This document shows, piece by piece, positions 38,673 through 51,090 of a stretch of 64,000 bases of DNA. A model generated the notes under the pieces. That model ran no database searches. It was not told the origin of the DNA and saw nothing but the letters and a program-made list of their open reading frames with translations. Where the stretch lies: contig NC_052400.1 of NCBI RefSeq assembly GCF_009389715.1, positions 21,421,674 to 21,485,673 of the forward strand, read 5' to 3'. The position numbers were made by a program, and so were the translations under genes. The stretch comes from Phoenix dactylifera. Taxonomy: Eukaryota > Streptophyta > Magnoliopsida > Arecales > Arecaceae. Positions within the stretch are counted from its first letter, which is position 1. Every line of letters begins with the position of its first letter.

Positions 38673-41600
38673 TTGTGTTCTGTTCTCTTCTGTTCTGGTG
38701 CTGGTGGTGGTGGATTTGCTGCCGCTACTTCTTATGGTAATGGCGACGGTGGTGACGTTTAGAGTTCAGCATGGCAAACCATTTTGCGCAAACTAATGAG
38801 AATGATTGAGTGCATTATGGAGAGTGGAAACAATGCATGTCAGGAGGGAGAAAGGAAGTTTCAAGCTCTAACCACCATCAAGGATAAGGGCTTGTTTGAC
38901 ATGGAAGGGGTGGTTCTCCAAAAATTTAAACCAAGAATCAAAACCAAAAAGATGAGCGGACGTGGGTTTAAGGGTATTGAAGGTGTGGGTGGATGCATGA
39001 CATAGAAGCAAAGACTTGCGATTTTTCTTAACTTGAGCAAAAGGTGGCGGTCAAGGTTGTGAAATGAGTTCGCAATTGGTTTGTTTAAAGACGGTCAAAA
39101 AAAATGAAGGGATCTATTCTTGTTTATGAATGAAGAAGGGAGAGAGAGTTCTGAGGACCACTCACCTAGTGAGAAAGATTACAGATGCAGAGAGGGAGAG
39201 CTGTCCATGTGAAAGAGGCGTACAGAGGAGGTGAAGATTGCTTAAGCCTCACACAAGAGTCATATGAAGGCCGGAAGCGGAGGCGAAGGTGACTGCTGCT
39301 CTGAAAGCTCCTCTCCTGGTGTGGGAGGCTCCAAGTCATCATTCATATTTATACTCCCTCAAGCTTTCTCACTGTAAGGGGGAAAAAAAAGGGGGATGAG
39401 AGTGCGAGATTAGATATGTTTATCGCTAAATTTGTGACCAAAATCTTCTGATTTTGTCTCAGAATATCTAACTCGCACCGCAAAAGGCCATTCTCCTCAC
39501 CACGTGGATCTCAGGCCGCTTCCTTTGTCCGTTTCTCCTTGATGGGTCCCACCTCACGTCTTGGGCCCAGTGTTCTGCCCTAATGTTCCCGCAAGCTTGT
39601 AAAAAATTACGACCAGCCTGGGGCTATCAACAAGCATAGCCGTCCACGTAGGATGCGTCGCCGGTCTAAGGCTAGTCAACGTTTTCATCCTATTGCTGCC
39701 ATTGTTGTCATCCAAATATAAATATGTACTCCAGTCAGGGAATAGTAGTGCTAGGTTTTGTATTGCTTTATTATTTGAACTTCTGATTGGAAGAGAATAG
39801 CAGAGTAAAAACTAGATGATTAGAGTTAGCCACAAATCAAATTTAGATAAAAGTGAGGGAAGAAATTGCATAACATGAGCACCAACGTGCAAAGAAGTAC
39901 ATAAAGGTTAAAGATTAAAGAGAAAAACTAATGGAAATTAGTAAAACAGATTTGAAAACAAATTCTTTTTTCTTCAAAAAGAAATACAATAACAAATATG
40001 GTAAAGAGTCTATGTTTGGCCCTCCGTGAGCACAAGAGAAACTTTATTTTGTTATATAATTAAGTTTTATCTTCTAATTTTTGCTCCTTTTTTTTCATTC
40101 TCACATAAAAGAGATGTTTTTTTCTTGAATAATGGAATTGGCGGTGCTGCCTAATTTTTCATCAAGCTTTCATCTTGGTGTACCATCATAGAAACTAGTT
40201 ATGATTGGCTCTGTATTCACGTAGTATGGTAGGCAATTTATCCTAGTTTTGGGCTGGGCTGTCTTGACCACCACTCAGCAGGCCCACTGAAATTACCATT
40301 GGGATTGGCAAACCCAACGGTGTTTATCCAAGCACACCTCATCGGAATCCCTAATCCCAAACCCTTATCCCCAGTCCCGAGACCTTTCCACCCAGATGAC
40401 AAAACCATCCCCAACCAATGACCAAACCCACCCGCCCTAACCCCAACCCAAGGGCAGAAGCGTTAATGCAGCGGGATCCGCATGTGCCGTCCGGCCCAGA
40501 TGGTTCGGATTTCCGCAAGCCTAAGCCCTCGCCCCCTCTGCCTTTGCCTTGGGAAGGGGATTTGATGATAATGGGAGCGAGGCAAAGCTTAGGGGAGTGT
40601 GCTAAAAGTAAAAGGACTCCCCCCCCCCCTTGGAGTGGAGGGGAGCAACCCCCCACCCCCACTTCAAGGCTTTATATTAGGATGGGCCCAATATTTTAGA
40701 CACCTCGCAAGCCAATTTCTTAAGCTATATAGAGTTAAGGCAGGACAAGGCATGGAAGTAGACGGGTGAAAAGGGGTAAAAGGGAGTAGGGTTATAGAAG
40801 GAGGCCATGGAGGTGGTTTAAGATATTGAGTTACCGAGGTGGGAATAGTGGGAGGGTTTTGGGAATCGGACTCAAAGAAAATTAGTTTAAAGAAAACCGG
40901 ACCAGGTCGCCGGGTTATATACTACATCCAGAGGGCACGGTTCGCGAGCTGGGGGCTCCGGTCGGTGTGGGGTCTGTTTTGGTTTTTTTTCTTTTTTATT
41001 TTTCGACCGTACCCAGACGAGACAGCGTCTCGGGAACACGCCGGCCGGGTGGTACTCTGCGAGATCGGACCAGGACCGGAACGGACCGGAGACGTGGTGG
41101 ACCGGGATTGGGCTGTTAGGGTTGTACACCGTAGCGGGAAGCCCCTTTGGAAGAACGTAGTTGGGTCCTTTGATCAGATGGATACCATAGCGTGTAACAT
41201 GTGATAACCGGCTTGGGGTTGCATTCTATGGCTGATTGTGTCGATTAATTATGTTCCTTACGATGGTTTTGGTTTGGAATCGATGGTTCATAAATATCAC
41301 ACACGGACATGTTGCTGGCTAGACTTGGATAATTACCTTGTACATCCCGCGCAGTCGAGTGCGCGAATAAGTTATTCTCGAATAATAAATTTATAGGTAA
41401 CAAATTAATAATTTATAAGTTGTTCTTTAGAAAATATTTATTCATAATTGCTATTGTGTGTTTTTTTTTGCTAAATAGATAATTCATACGATTCTAATAT
41501 AGATATATAGATCAAAAAATAGTAAGTTACATTGCGCTCTAGACAACTACTATTGTACTTATTTTAATGATCAAATTTGTAATACTAATTTTCTATTATT

Positions 41601-41848
41601 TTTTATTTTTTTGGATGAGTTATGTAATTCTATGAATTTTAATATATTTTCTCAATTTTCGCATGAGAATGAGATGTACAGTGTGAGAAATTTTGCTCAA
41701 GAGCAGCTACAAGTAATAAATACTGGGGATGGCTTGAAATGACTGCCCGAAGAAAGAGAACGGTAACCATCCATTCCCATATACCAATGTCTTGACCTAC
41801 GATATTGTGATGAATTTACTATTTTACCACACAGATAAACAAGTACAA

Positions 41849-41883
<35 letters not shown>

Positions 41884-44800
41884 TTATCTCCGTGGAAATA
41901 ATAGTTGGACTTGTGCGTTCAAAGGATTAACTTCCCGAGATGAGGGAGGATGAGAAAGGGTCATTAATGGACTCGCTTGACTGGCCTAAGTAAAGACTCC
42001 TAATACCAACCACGTCTAAAAGAAGAGGTCAAAAGAGATGATCATGTCGCGTGTCTCTCAGAATGCATGATAATGGTGTGTGGCTCTCCCTAGTCGCTGC
42101 CACGTAGCAAACTTAAAGTGCACCAACATGCGGTTAGTGTTCCCGGGCCTTTATTATAGCCACAGGGAGAGGGATTCCAAGAGATAGAAGAGATTGGTTA
42201 GGGCTCTCAAAGTTCATTTTTGGGTCGGAAAGTACATGGATATGGATTCTGATTTATGTTGGAAACATAATTAGAAGTGTTGGACGAGATGTAAATTTGA
42301 TCTATAATGCATTTTGATCAAGAATGCTCAAAGCTAGCTAGCTAGGGTTTCAAGTCGGTTCGATGTTCTCCGATCCAAGCTGACATACATTGAACATCCA
42401 CTATTTTGCGCTTGTAATTTATATTTATATCAGACCAAACCAATAAATAGGTCGGGTTTACATTAGGACTCTCATGGATGTCCCGTTGCTCGAGTGATCT
42501 AATAATACATCAGGTTTACTTAAAAAAAAGAAAAACACAAACTCTTTAATCCTAAGTACATATGATATGCACTTTCCTACTCTTAATCAACATTAATTTT
42601 GTCTTTCAGCCCAAACATTTGTATACATTATTTAGTTGTCAAATTGTGATGCTTGGGATAATATCTAAGTACTTAAAGTTGGGAGGAATGTTAATCCACC
42701 AATTGGCACTACTCACTTAACATATGCACCGAGCATGGTTTCATGTTCGACCACAATATATGTACATATTAGAGATATACTCACTTAACATATTACATGT
42801 ATGCATGTATGAATTTACCGTGACATCTATCTTTAATCTAGTTTTGTTCTCATTTTTTTTGGTAGATGTTCTCAAAATTTAATTAATACTCAAGAAATAC
42901 ACAATTCATGAACCTCCATCAAGATCAAGGATTCAAGTGCCCGTATAAATAAAAATGAAAACCAACAACTTAGAAGCATGCCATACCGAAAACACAAAAA
43001 AGAATTGTAAACATATCTATCAAAAACAATAATGACTTGAATAATTGGATTAATTTTCATGTCAAATAATGATTAATGTCCATGATGTGGACCAGTAACA
43101 TGCATGCAAGGATGCCTTCACACCAATTAGGGCATAGCTTCCTCCTATCCTAGTCTTTAACTATGACCCTCTTTTGTTTGAACTCAATCAAATCCAACCC
43201 TCCTTTTTGACCATCTAAATTGGAAAAAGACAAAAAAAAACCTACAAGCTCTTGATGTATTATTTTATGCTAAAACTTAGGAATCGGCGGGGTCGAGAGC
43301 CTAAAACTTGATGTATTACTTTATGCTAATAGGAAGAAGCCAAACAACAAATGCAGAGCACACCCTGATGGTAAAAAAGATAAAAATCGTACAGCCAGAA
43401 TGCACTTAATTATTTTAATCTCGATATTTCTATTCCATATTTCATTTGTATGAATCCATTCAGCTTATGTAGAGTGCCCTCTTTCCAAAGAACTGTTCCC
43501 CTTAAAATAAGTTGAACAGGCTCAAAAGCCATTAATATATATACATTTCAGTATAAAATATTTTGTGCTTGGAGCATCAAAAGGAGTACAGCAAGAAACC
43601 AACCCTGCTACCGAGCTTCATTCATAGCCCTGCAAACTTTGCTCGCTTCGCATCCTCTATCTACATGGCTTTAGGTGCAACTTTAATTAATCAAGGCCTT
43701 CTTTTTTGTGTCATGGAGCCCCAAACCCCGATGGATAGGTAGTCACCATGTTCTTTGGTGGTGGTTGTTCACCCTCCCGGATAGTGGTGTGCCTCCATTG
43801 CAGCAGCAGTCACCGTGTTCTTTAGTATGATTATTTTACTTGGTTTTATGACACCACACTTAGGTCCATATCTCCCTGAAGTCTATGCATCAATGCAACA
43901 AATTCCAAGCAAAAGCAATGGTTCATACAAGTAATGAGTCTTGGGGAGCTGACAATATTCTTATTTTGATGCTTGTATGTAGGCAAGCTAGTCATTAGTG
44001 ACAGCTTTAATCTCCTAATTGCGGCTCGGCATTCAAGATAGACGTTCTCAAAACATGGTGATAGCAGCAAGAGAAGCTTTAAATGAAGGCTGAGAGCATT
44101 GATTTGGAGGCGACTGGAGTCCGACTCGTTTAGAGTGCCGTTCGAGAGCTCATTCCAGAGATCTTAATGATATTTTCTCGTTGAAAAGAATTCTAAAAGT
44201 CGATGCTAGGCACCGTAAATATCCAGATAGGCATTAGAATAGAGAGAGAAAATATCATTAAATTTATTTGTTTAATGAAAGTAATTAGGGTGATGGCCTC
44301 TATCAATGTTTTGCTCGAAAAAAAGAAAGTAATTAGGGCCATTGCCTAAAAATTAGTATTATTTAGACGTGTATTTTGAGCTAAGCTCTTCCCTTTCTCG
44401 TTTTGCATCCACCCATGCTGTCTAAAGTTGCTGTTTAATCGTGCGAGCATCACTTGCTGGAACCTCAGTGCAGGATCAAACAACAACAACTACAGCTTCG
44501 ATCTTGGCCGCCACGAAATGAACCTCTCGATGAAATTATAGCATGCATCAGTATGGCTATGCATGCCGCCAATAACTGAGGCATATTTCTGTTGGCCAAT
44601 CATCGAGATGATAGCATAAATGAAACCCATGCCAACGCATCTTGATGGTTAGTGATGTGAATCGGCATAGCCGTGCATACAGTGATTGCAAATGGAAGGC
44701 CAAGTCAGGTCATCTTTCACTTGTTCTCATTCAATTCTGGACCAAAAAACATGAGAGAGGGACTTAGCCCTGCTCTGCTGAAGATAGCAGCTACTGCCAT

Positions 44801-46453
44801 AATATATAGCTTCATTTTCGGTTGGTGTGGGGGCTTTGGTGATCCCTAACAATTTACATGGAGAATATAATTAAGAGGAAAGCAAGCTTTTGATGTTGAA
44901 GATAGGGAGGTAAGTAATATTAGAGATTCTAAGGTTTTATACATAACTGATTGCACATAGTTGGGCCCGTTGGCACCGAGGCCCAACCCAATCGATATAT
45001 TAGTCCAAGGAAGTATTCTAGGGTCCAGCCCACTCAGATCTGGCCCTAAATCAGATCCTAGTTTGATCTTAAATCATCTATTCCAGCTGAACCCTAAATC
45101 AGCTTTGAGCTGAAATAATACTTGTCCCAACAACACGCCATGCATGTACCGCTCAAGCACTTGCAAGGGAACGGATGCTGCTGATAACAAGGTTGCAAGC
45201 ATGCATCCTCTCCCTGCCTAACCAGACCAGATACAAGGCTCGAGCTAGGTAAGAGGCTAACCTTTAGACTCAAAGACCTCTGCACACCAATTTTAACCCT
45301 TATTTGCTTACAAATACATGTCTGATACCAGATTATGTCGATCGAAAACTAGATTTTAATTTGTTGGAATAATTATAATTTTTAACATGTTTGGTTCTCC
45401 ATTAAATATTGTCCAAATAGAACATTGGGTATAATAGATTTTATTTATTATTCCTTTTGAATAAGTAATTACTTCTAGCAACATAAATACTGCTAAAGAT
45501 TCTTGGCAGCCAGATTTGTAAGAATTTTATGTAGCTTAAACATATGACGGATTGTTAGTTTGAAAATGTATAAAGGTTTTTGCATACTTGACTCGGGATA
45601 TACTATATATCCTCTTCGACCAAGGATGGATTAATAAGGATGAAGTGGATAATATACCTTAGTTCGTATATAATATTTGTATGGGTCTATCTAAGGTTGA
45701 TAGCACTCTAGCTGCTTACCTTGTCTCTTCTTGATCTAAACCAACTGTCTCATAGAGAAGCTTTTAAATCTCAAAACTAAATGAGGGATCAAGAAAATGA
45801 TGGGAGCAATGACAGAGGATATGAGCTGTGCATAGTGCCTTACCATTTTTCTTCCTCAGCTTTCTCTACGTTCACTGTATCTCTATCCTAAGCTTTATTT
45901 ATGACTTCGTGATGTGAGTTAGAATTCACAAGATTGAGCTCGATCGGCTTGGGCAAGTCATAGCAAAGTTTTTACAGTTTGAGTTGAATTCTAAAATAAA
46001 AACTCCGAGCAATTTGGTGCGATGGGCTGGTCAACTAGTAAAATTCTTTGAATTAACTCGATCTCAATCTAAGTCAATAATCTGCAAAATAATAATTTAA
46101 TTTACTTTACTCATTACTATTGGATTGATTGACTCTAATCATAGTATTTTTTTTATTACTTGGCTGGTGCCTAATTGTTTGATCTATAGATCCATGCTCT
46201 AACATTTTACCTTTCAATTTTATATGCCTTCGTTTTGGCGGGAGTCCCTGTTCTTTTAAATTTTTCTGGCGGGATTGGACCTTCCAATTCCAAATAAATT
46301 CACCCGAGCAGCGGCGGGTTGAGGCGTGTGACTCAACGCAGGCCACCCTGTTCTCTTCGCCTGCCCTTCTCCCGTTCAAATCCCACCCGTCACCTCCATA
46401 AATTCGCAGAAGCCCGGTTCCCATCTCCTCAAAACCCTAATTGAAATCGATCA
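38673..46453. other. 7.8-kb stretch without recognised genes
   Basis: The left 700 bp is the probable RGI5 promoter and leader. Beyond it I see an (ATT)n microsatellite (41850-41882), a C-rich tract near 40620-40650 and AT-rich low-complexity DNA. One isolated GGAGTCCGACTCG-like motif occurs near 44117. Open frames at 40351-41204 have no recognisable homology and have repetitive or low-complexity composition. The last few hundred bases form the NF-YC13 promoter, with AAAACCCTAA immediately before the gene. Confidence 0.5.
41850..41882. repeat. (TTA)n microsatellite
   Basis: About eleven TTA units. Confidence 0.95.
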
Positions 46454-46915
46454 ATGGAAGAGCAAGAGGATCGACGACGACAGCAAAAACGACAACTCCA
46501 GGGCGGAGGAGGAGAGGAAGAGGGGGAGAGCAGTGGAGTTCTGAGGCCATCGCTGCCGATGGGGAGGGTGAAGAAGATGGTGAAGCTGGACCGGGAGATC
46601 AAGAAGGTGAACTCGGAAGCCCTTTTCCTCATCTCCCTCTCCACCGACCTCTTCCTCCAATCTCTAGTCTCCGGCGCACGCGACGCCGCCCTCGTCAGCA
46701 AACGCCGCACCATCAAGCTCGACCACCTCCACTCCGCCGCGTGCTCCCATCCCCCTACCTCCGACTTCCTCCTCGACTCCCTCGCACGGCCTGCACCTCC
46801 CTCGCATCCGGCCGCCCGGCCCCGACCCGCCGCCGCCGCCGCCGAGAAGCCCCTCCCTCCCGGTGCCCGCCGGATCGACGATTTCTTCAGGAAGCCGTCG
46901 GCGGATCCTCAGTGA
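46454..46915 (+). CDS. NF-YC13-like: NF-YC13-like histone-fold protein, intronless
   Basis: The 153-aa protein has a histone fold of the NF-YC/CHRAC-15/Dpb3 type at about 31-105: RPSLPMGRVKKMVKLD, then VNSEALFLISLSTDLFLQSL and RRTIKLDHLHSAACSHPPTSDFLLD. This matches Arabidopsis NF-YC13 (IGRVKKIMKLD, NSEALHVITYSTELFL, TSDFLLDSL). The C-terminus is Ala/Pro-rich and ends GARRIDDFFRK, also conserved in that family. Such proteins dimerise with an NF-YB/Dpb4-type partner. This subgroup is closer to chromatin-remodelling and replication subunits than to CCAAT-binding NF-YC, so a role in DNA polymerase epsilon or chromatin assembly is an inference. The N-terminal acidic/basic extension (1-28) is longer than in Arabidopsis. 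The GC content is high. Confidence 0.88.
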   Translation: MEEQEDRRRQQKRQLQGGGGEEEGESSGVLRPSLPMGRVKKMVKLDREIKKVNSEALFLISLSTDLFLQSLVSGARDAALVSKRRTIKLDHLHSAACSHPPTSDFLLDSLARPAPPSHPAARPRPAAAAAEKPLPPGARRIDDFFRKPSADPQ

Positions 46916-48140
46916 TGACCTCATCTCATCATTCCTGGTACGCCACCGCCTTCGCTGTTTCCCATCTTTCTTTCATTATTTTCTTTTCTCAAGATGCAAT
47001 GCATGCATGCTCGTCTGATTGCGATCGGAGTGCTGGGAATTGGGATTGAGAGAGAACTTTCTCAAATGATGCCGCTGGTGCCCCAGTTAATTGGGGTTTC
47101 ATCTCGAGTTCGTTATTGACGAGGATGGGGAATCGCTGATTAGCCTGACCTCTTCTCTTCTTCTTGCGCTTATTTTAATCTGATTTCTGACATTAATTAT
47201 GAATGCGACCATATAGCTCGTGTTTTCATATTTTGCTGAGTTTTGTTCCGCTAGCTGGTTAATCTTTTGGGCCGAAATTACTTGAATTGTACATATGATA
47301 TGCGTGGATTCTTGTGAAAATTTTCGAAGTCTGTACTCTTATGGCTACCTGAACATTTTTACCTTTTACTATGTATTAAAGGATCTTAAGTTTATTTCTC
47401 CCCTTTAAGGGCTTCTTTGGGAACCGGAGAGAGAGAGCGGTCGCCGCGGGATAAAATCCAGCCGTCGTAATCTAGCTTCACGGGTAGGACTTCGAGAGAG
47501 AACATAGATTTAGTGGTGACCATCTCTTTTATCTGGTGCTTAAGAGTTGCACATCAACTTCGTGTCTCAATGTGAGCACGCCAAAGTGACCTGGTTTTCA
47601 GGTTACCTCGCGTGAAATTTAGATGTGTCACGATCTTGTTGGGGTAAAGGGCAAGAATGAGTTCAGGTCAGTTCATATACCTCCCAATTTGGTCTCAGAG
47701 GGGTTTGGATCGATCAGGTTGGTCTCTACTTTGGATAGGCGAGATTTGTAATGCAAGACTCACCAGGTCTATAGGTCTGAGCATGTAAGGAACCATATCC
47801 TACTTCAAGTCTTTCTGGACACTGATGGAAATTTTCGAGGATCATCTTCTTGAAACTCCCTTCTTCTTGCCCATTGCCTGCCTCGTGTCTTTATTAATAA
47901 TCAATTTCCTCTGTCCATGCATCTTAGGCTACCTCTGCTTGATTACCAAGCTCAACCATCTCCACTCTACTTTTCTTGGATACCTTTTGCTCCTTCTATC
48001 TTCCTCCTGGAGTCTCTCTTTAGGCAATTGCCACTGCCCCTGCAAATAGCCACCTTCCCTTGATCTGCTGAAACTAAGAAGGCCCTGTTGGATTCTCTGT
48101 GATCTTAATGCTACCTCTTCTTACTTTTGATATTCTTTAC
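46916..48140. other. NF-YC13 3' flank
   Basis: A good 5' splice site, CCTG|GTACGCC, lies about 25 bp after the stop codon, so the 3' untranslated region may be spliced. Nothing else is recognised before the solo LTR at 48141. Confidence 0.4.
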
Positions 48141-48821
48141 TGTTGGGAGAAAAATGGATTGCTCAAAGCACGTGGATATATCGCCGGAACTTGATGGCGA
48201 GCGCGATGACAGCAACCCTCATGGCGCCCGACCTCAAGGTGTCCGACCTCAAAACGCCCAACCTCAGTGCGCTCGGCCTCAGAGCTTGCAGTCTTGATCT
48301 CGGTTAAGCTGAGCCCGATCGACCTCAAGCCCAAAGGAGATCCAGTCAAAGGAAGAAGCAGACCCCTCCACTCCACCAAAAATCAAGTCCCCCTCCTCAT
48401 CCGGGGTCCAATCCCGCGATCTCCGCCCCAGCAACTGTCAACGATTAAATGCACACAATTTCAACGGACCTCCAGCCAGCCCAAAATCTCGGGCCATCCA
48501 CAGCAACTCATTAATTCACACGATCACGTCCAATCATTACGGTAACTCATTAATTCGTATAATCACGTCACAGGTAACCCATACACCCTTCTTATAAAAA
48601 GGAGGGACTTCTTTCTTATGGGGGGAGTTTTTTCTTTTATGTAACCTCTTTGCTGGCTCCACCAAAAAAACTCTCTCTGACTTAAGCACCGGAGGGCCGA
48701 CGTCGGAACTTCCGGCCACCGGCTTCTTGCAGGTTCTTCGGAGAAAGCTGTCCACCGCCGCATCCCCTGCCGGAGCTCCTTCTCGGTCTACGGTCACCCT
48801 CGAGTCCAGTTTCCAGCAACA
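48141..48821 (+). mobile_element. Solo LTR, family A copy 2
   Basis: It runs from TGTTGGGAGAAAAATGG to TTTCCAGCAACA and is flanked by a perfect 5-bp duplication TTTAC (48136-48140 and 48822-48826). The U3 part contains a short array of (C/G)GCCCGACCTCA-like units (about 48220-48300). The TATA-like CTTATAAAAAGG lies near 48591. The block CCACCGGCTTCTTGCAGGTT near 48717 is shared with the other two copies. No internal sequence is present, so it is an inert remnant. Confidence 0.9.
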
Positions 48822-48826
48822 TTTAC

Positions 48827-49329
48827 CAATGTGGCAATCGGAATGGCTTTGTGTCTTGTTTTGACCAAGGGGCTTGACTTATGATACTACAGTTGCATCA
48901 AACCTCAATATCACTAGGTCTCATTAGGCTATATATTGTCAAACAGCAATTTTTGGTTTTCATTTTATTTTATTTTATTAGGAGAGCTAGGACACGAGGA
49001 AGCTCGATTAAAAATTGGGGTCATCATGATCCAACACCTAGTTACTTCACCAATTCAACTAGATGGCACCCTTTGTTTGCTTTTAGTTCTTGAAATAAGC
49101 TATCTGCGAATTCCTTCTACATGGTTATTTGTATTTTGATTTCTGAAATAAAATTCATTAAATTAGTCTTTCTTGGCACATTTGTTCAAATGAGCGAGGC
49201 CTTCAGATGTCCATAGCAACCAAGTTAAAATTTAGGAGGTACGAATTACTAGTTGTATATGGTTTAGTGAGTAATATCTAGCTTTTTCTTTTTAATGAAG
49301 TATTCTGCCAGTCATAATGTTTCTATCAG
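48827..49329. other. Intergenic DNA
   Basis: Open frames of about 70 codons (48881-49139) start after a TTTATTAG acceptor-like site but lack family resemblance. Nothing firm is supported. Confidence 0.4.
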
Positions 49330-49700
49330 ATTAGAGAAGCCAAGATCAGAAGGGCAATGCCAAGGGCTCATATAGAGGTGATCCATGCTACAATGCTCTA
49401 AGCTAAAGTGTTGAAGGCATGCATTAACAAAATATATAGCTGAAAAAACACTACCAGTCCTATTTTTTTTTTTAAATTGAATTATTGATACTATTCATAA
49501 CACTCGACAGTTAGCTGTATAAATTTTCACCATCCCCTTAAACATCTCGTCAGGCACTTGATAGAAGAACCGAACCTGGAAATGAAGCCAATCCATCTTT
49601 TGGAGCTCCCTTTAACTTAAGAATGGAATTGATCAGAAGGAGACAAAGAGTTTGTTCAGGAAACTGGGCACCGTATCTGGATAATTCAGACTGGGAATGA
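49330..49700 (+). CDS. Candidate terminal exons of an unrecognised spliced gene
   Basis: Two segments behave like phase-0 exons. Segment 49330-49377 (after CTATCAG, before GTGATC) encodes IREAKIRRAMPRAHIE. Segment 49554-49700 (after TCTCGTCAG) encodes ALDRRTEPGNEANPSFGAPF, continues RRRQRVCSGNWAPYLDNSDW and ends in TGA. The second has coding-like composition and no stop over 48 codons in DNA otherwise full of stops. The donor GTGATC is weak, and I found no convincing first exon. It could belong to an alternative downstream part of the NF-YC13 transcript or to a separate small gene. I do not recognise the protein. Confidence 0.25.
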
Positions 49701-50355
49701 AGGTCAGTGCCAGTCTTACCAATTAGTAGAGTAATTTTGTAAAAGGTCTGCTTTTCTGTATGTGTCTCTTAATGAAAATCGGTTAGGTGCTGTTTGCGCC
49801 TCACATTTCTCTCGTATGTAGTTCGTTCTGTTTGTTTCCACCATAGAGCATTAGAGTATCACATTCACTAGCTTGTGACCATATTGAAGCTTTTGAATAC
49901 ATTTTAATGTTTTTATTATTTGTTCTTCAAAATCTGTTTTGAACTAATAATCTATGTCAACATAGCTTTAGAGAACTAGAATTAAGAGTTCCTGCAAAGG
50001 CCTAGTTTTGCTTTTATTTCAACTTCAACTGGCGCTTGCAAACTTAAAATTTTTCAAATCTTGGGGAATCCTTCATGAGTACCAAGGGTAAGCTCATCTT
50101 TCAGTATATTTATTTTTCGAGCGCAAAATTATAGCTCATCTTTGACTTATTAATCAATCAAGTTAATTTTGGGCTGAATTCTAAAGTGAATGAAAGTTGC
50201 TTGCAAATAACTCTGCGTGCTCAACAGCTATGTTTGCCAATGATGAACTTAGTTCTTGAGAGTAGGGGGTTGGTAATATTTCTGCTCTGATCTCCATGGT
50301 TGATTTCCAACTTCCCCCCTCATGGAGATTAACTAACATCTAAATAGATGTGTCT

Positions 50356-50557
50356 CCAATCATGCTTTTTTTTTTTTTTTCCTTCTTTTGTTTGCTGCTG
50401 AAAATGAAAGTATCATAAATAATTTGTACGGATACAACTGAAAAAATTAAAAAACAAAACATCACCGAAATCGCCAGGCAAATCCGCCTCTTCCTTCTAT
50501 AGGAGCTCTCCAGAATGGTTGGCAACAAAAGAACTAAAGAAGCCAATCATGCTTTTT
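50356..50557 (-). mobile_element. Truncated LINE/SINE 3' end with target duplication
   Basis: Element 50371-50542 has its A tail at the left (minus strand) and is flanked by a 15-bp duplication CCAATCATGCTTTTT (50356-50370 and 50543-50557). Its sequence (GTACGGATACAACTG, AAATCCGCCTCTTCC, TGGTTGGCAACAAAAGAA) matches the 3' tail of the LINE at 17308, so it is a severely 5'-truncated insertion of the same or a related family. Confidence 0.75.
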
Positions 50558-51043
50558 ATTTTTGCTAATTGAAATATTAAAATCCACTGTATGCTTGCAT
50601 CTGGCAACCAGCAAAGAGCTGCAAGACGTCTTCTAGAGCTAACCTACCTTACTTAGAGTGTTAAAAAAACAATTTCACAAAGGCAATATTTGTCCTATGC
50701 CGACCTAGGTAGATGTATTAGTCTTATGGCAGCTTCATGAACAGCTGTATCAGAAGATGTAACATATATAGTTTCGGATGCACTGCGTTTCCACCTCAGA
50801 TTTAAGCTGCCACATTGCAGCAGCAGGATTTGGTAATCTCTTGGTATTTGACATTGAGCTGCAGCTTCTCTGCTGTATGTTCCAGCGGAAACAAAAGGAG
50901 CGTTTTTTCTGTGAAATTCCCAATTTTTTTTGAGAACTCCGAATTCGGTCGGGTACACAGGGATCACAAGCACCGAGTCTTCTGAACAGCCAAGCACCAT
51001 AAGAAGGTACCACTGCTGGTTTCCCTCCTCTTCTCAGTTCTCT

Positions 51044-51074
<31 letters not shown>

Positions 51075-51090
51075 AGAGAGAAAAAAAAAG
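50558..51090 (-). other. Syntaxin 3' flank with CA microsatellite
   Basis: It should contain the syntaxin 3' untranslated region, with a (CA)n tract at 51044-51069 just beyond the stop codon. No other gene is seen. Confidence 0.5.
51044..51069. repeat. (CA)n microsatellite
   Basis: Thirteen CA units about 20 bp downstream of the syntaxin stop codon. Confidence 0.95.

Noticed and set aside
40839-41204. 121-codon plus-strand open frame
   Set aside because: Contains a run of Phe from a T tract and no recognisable domain.
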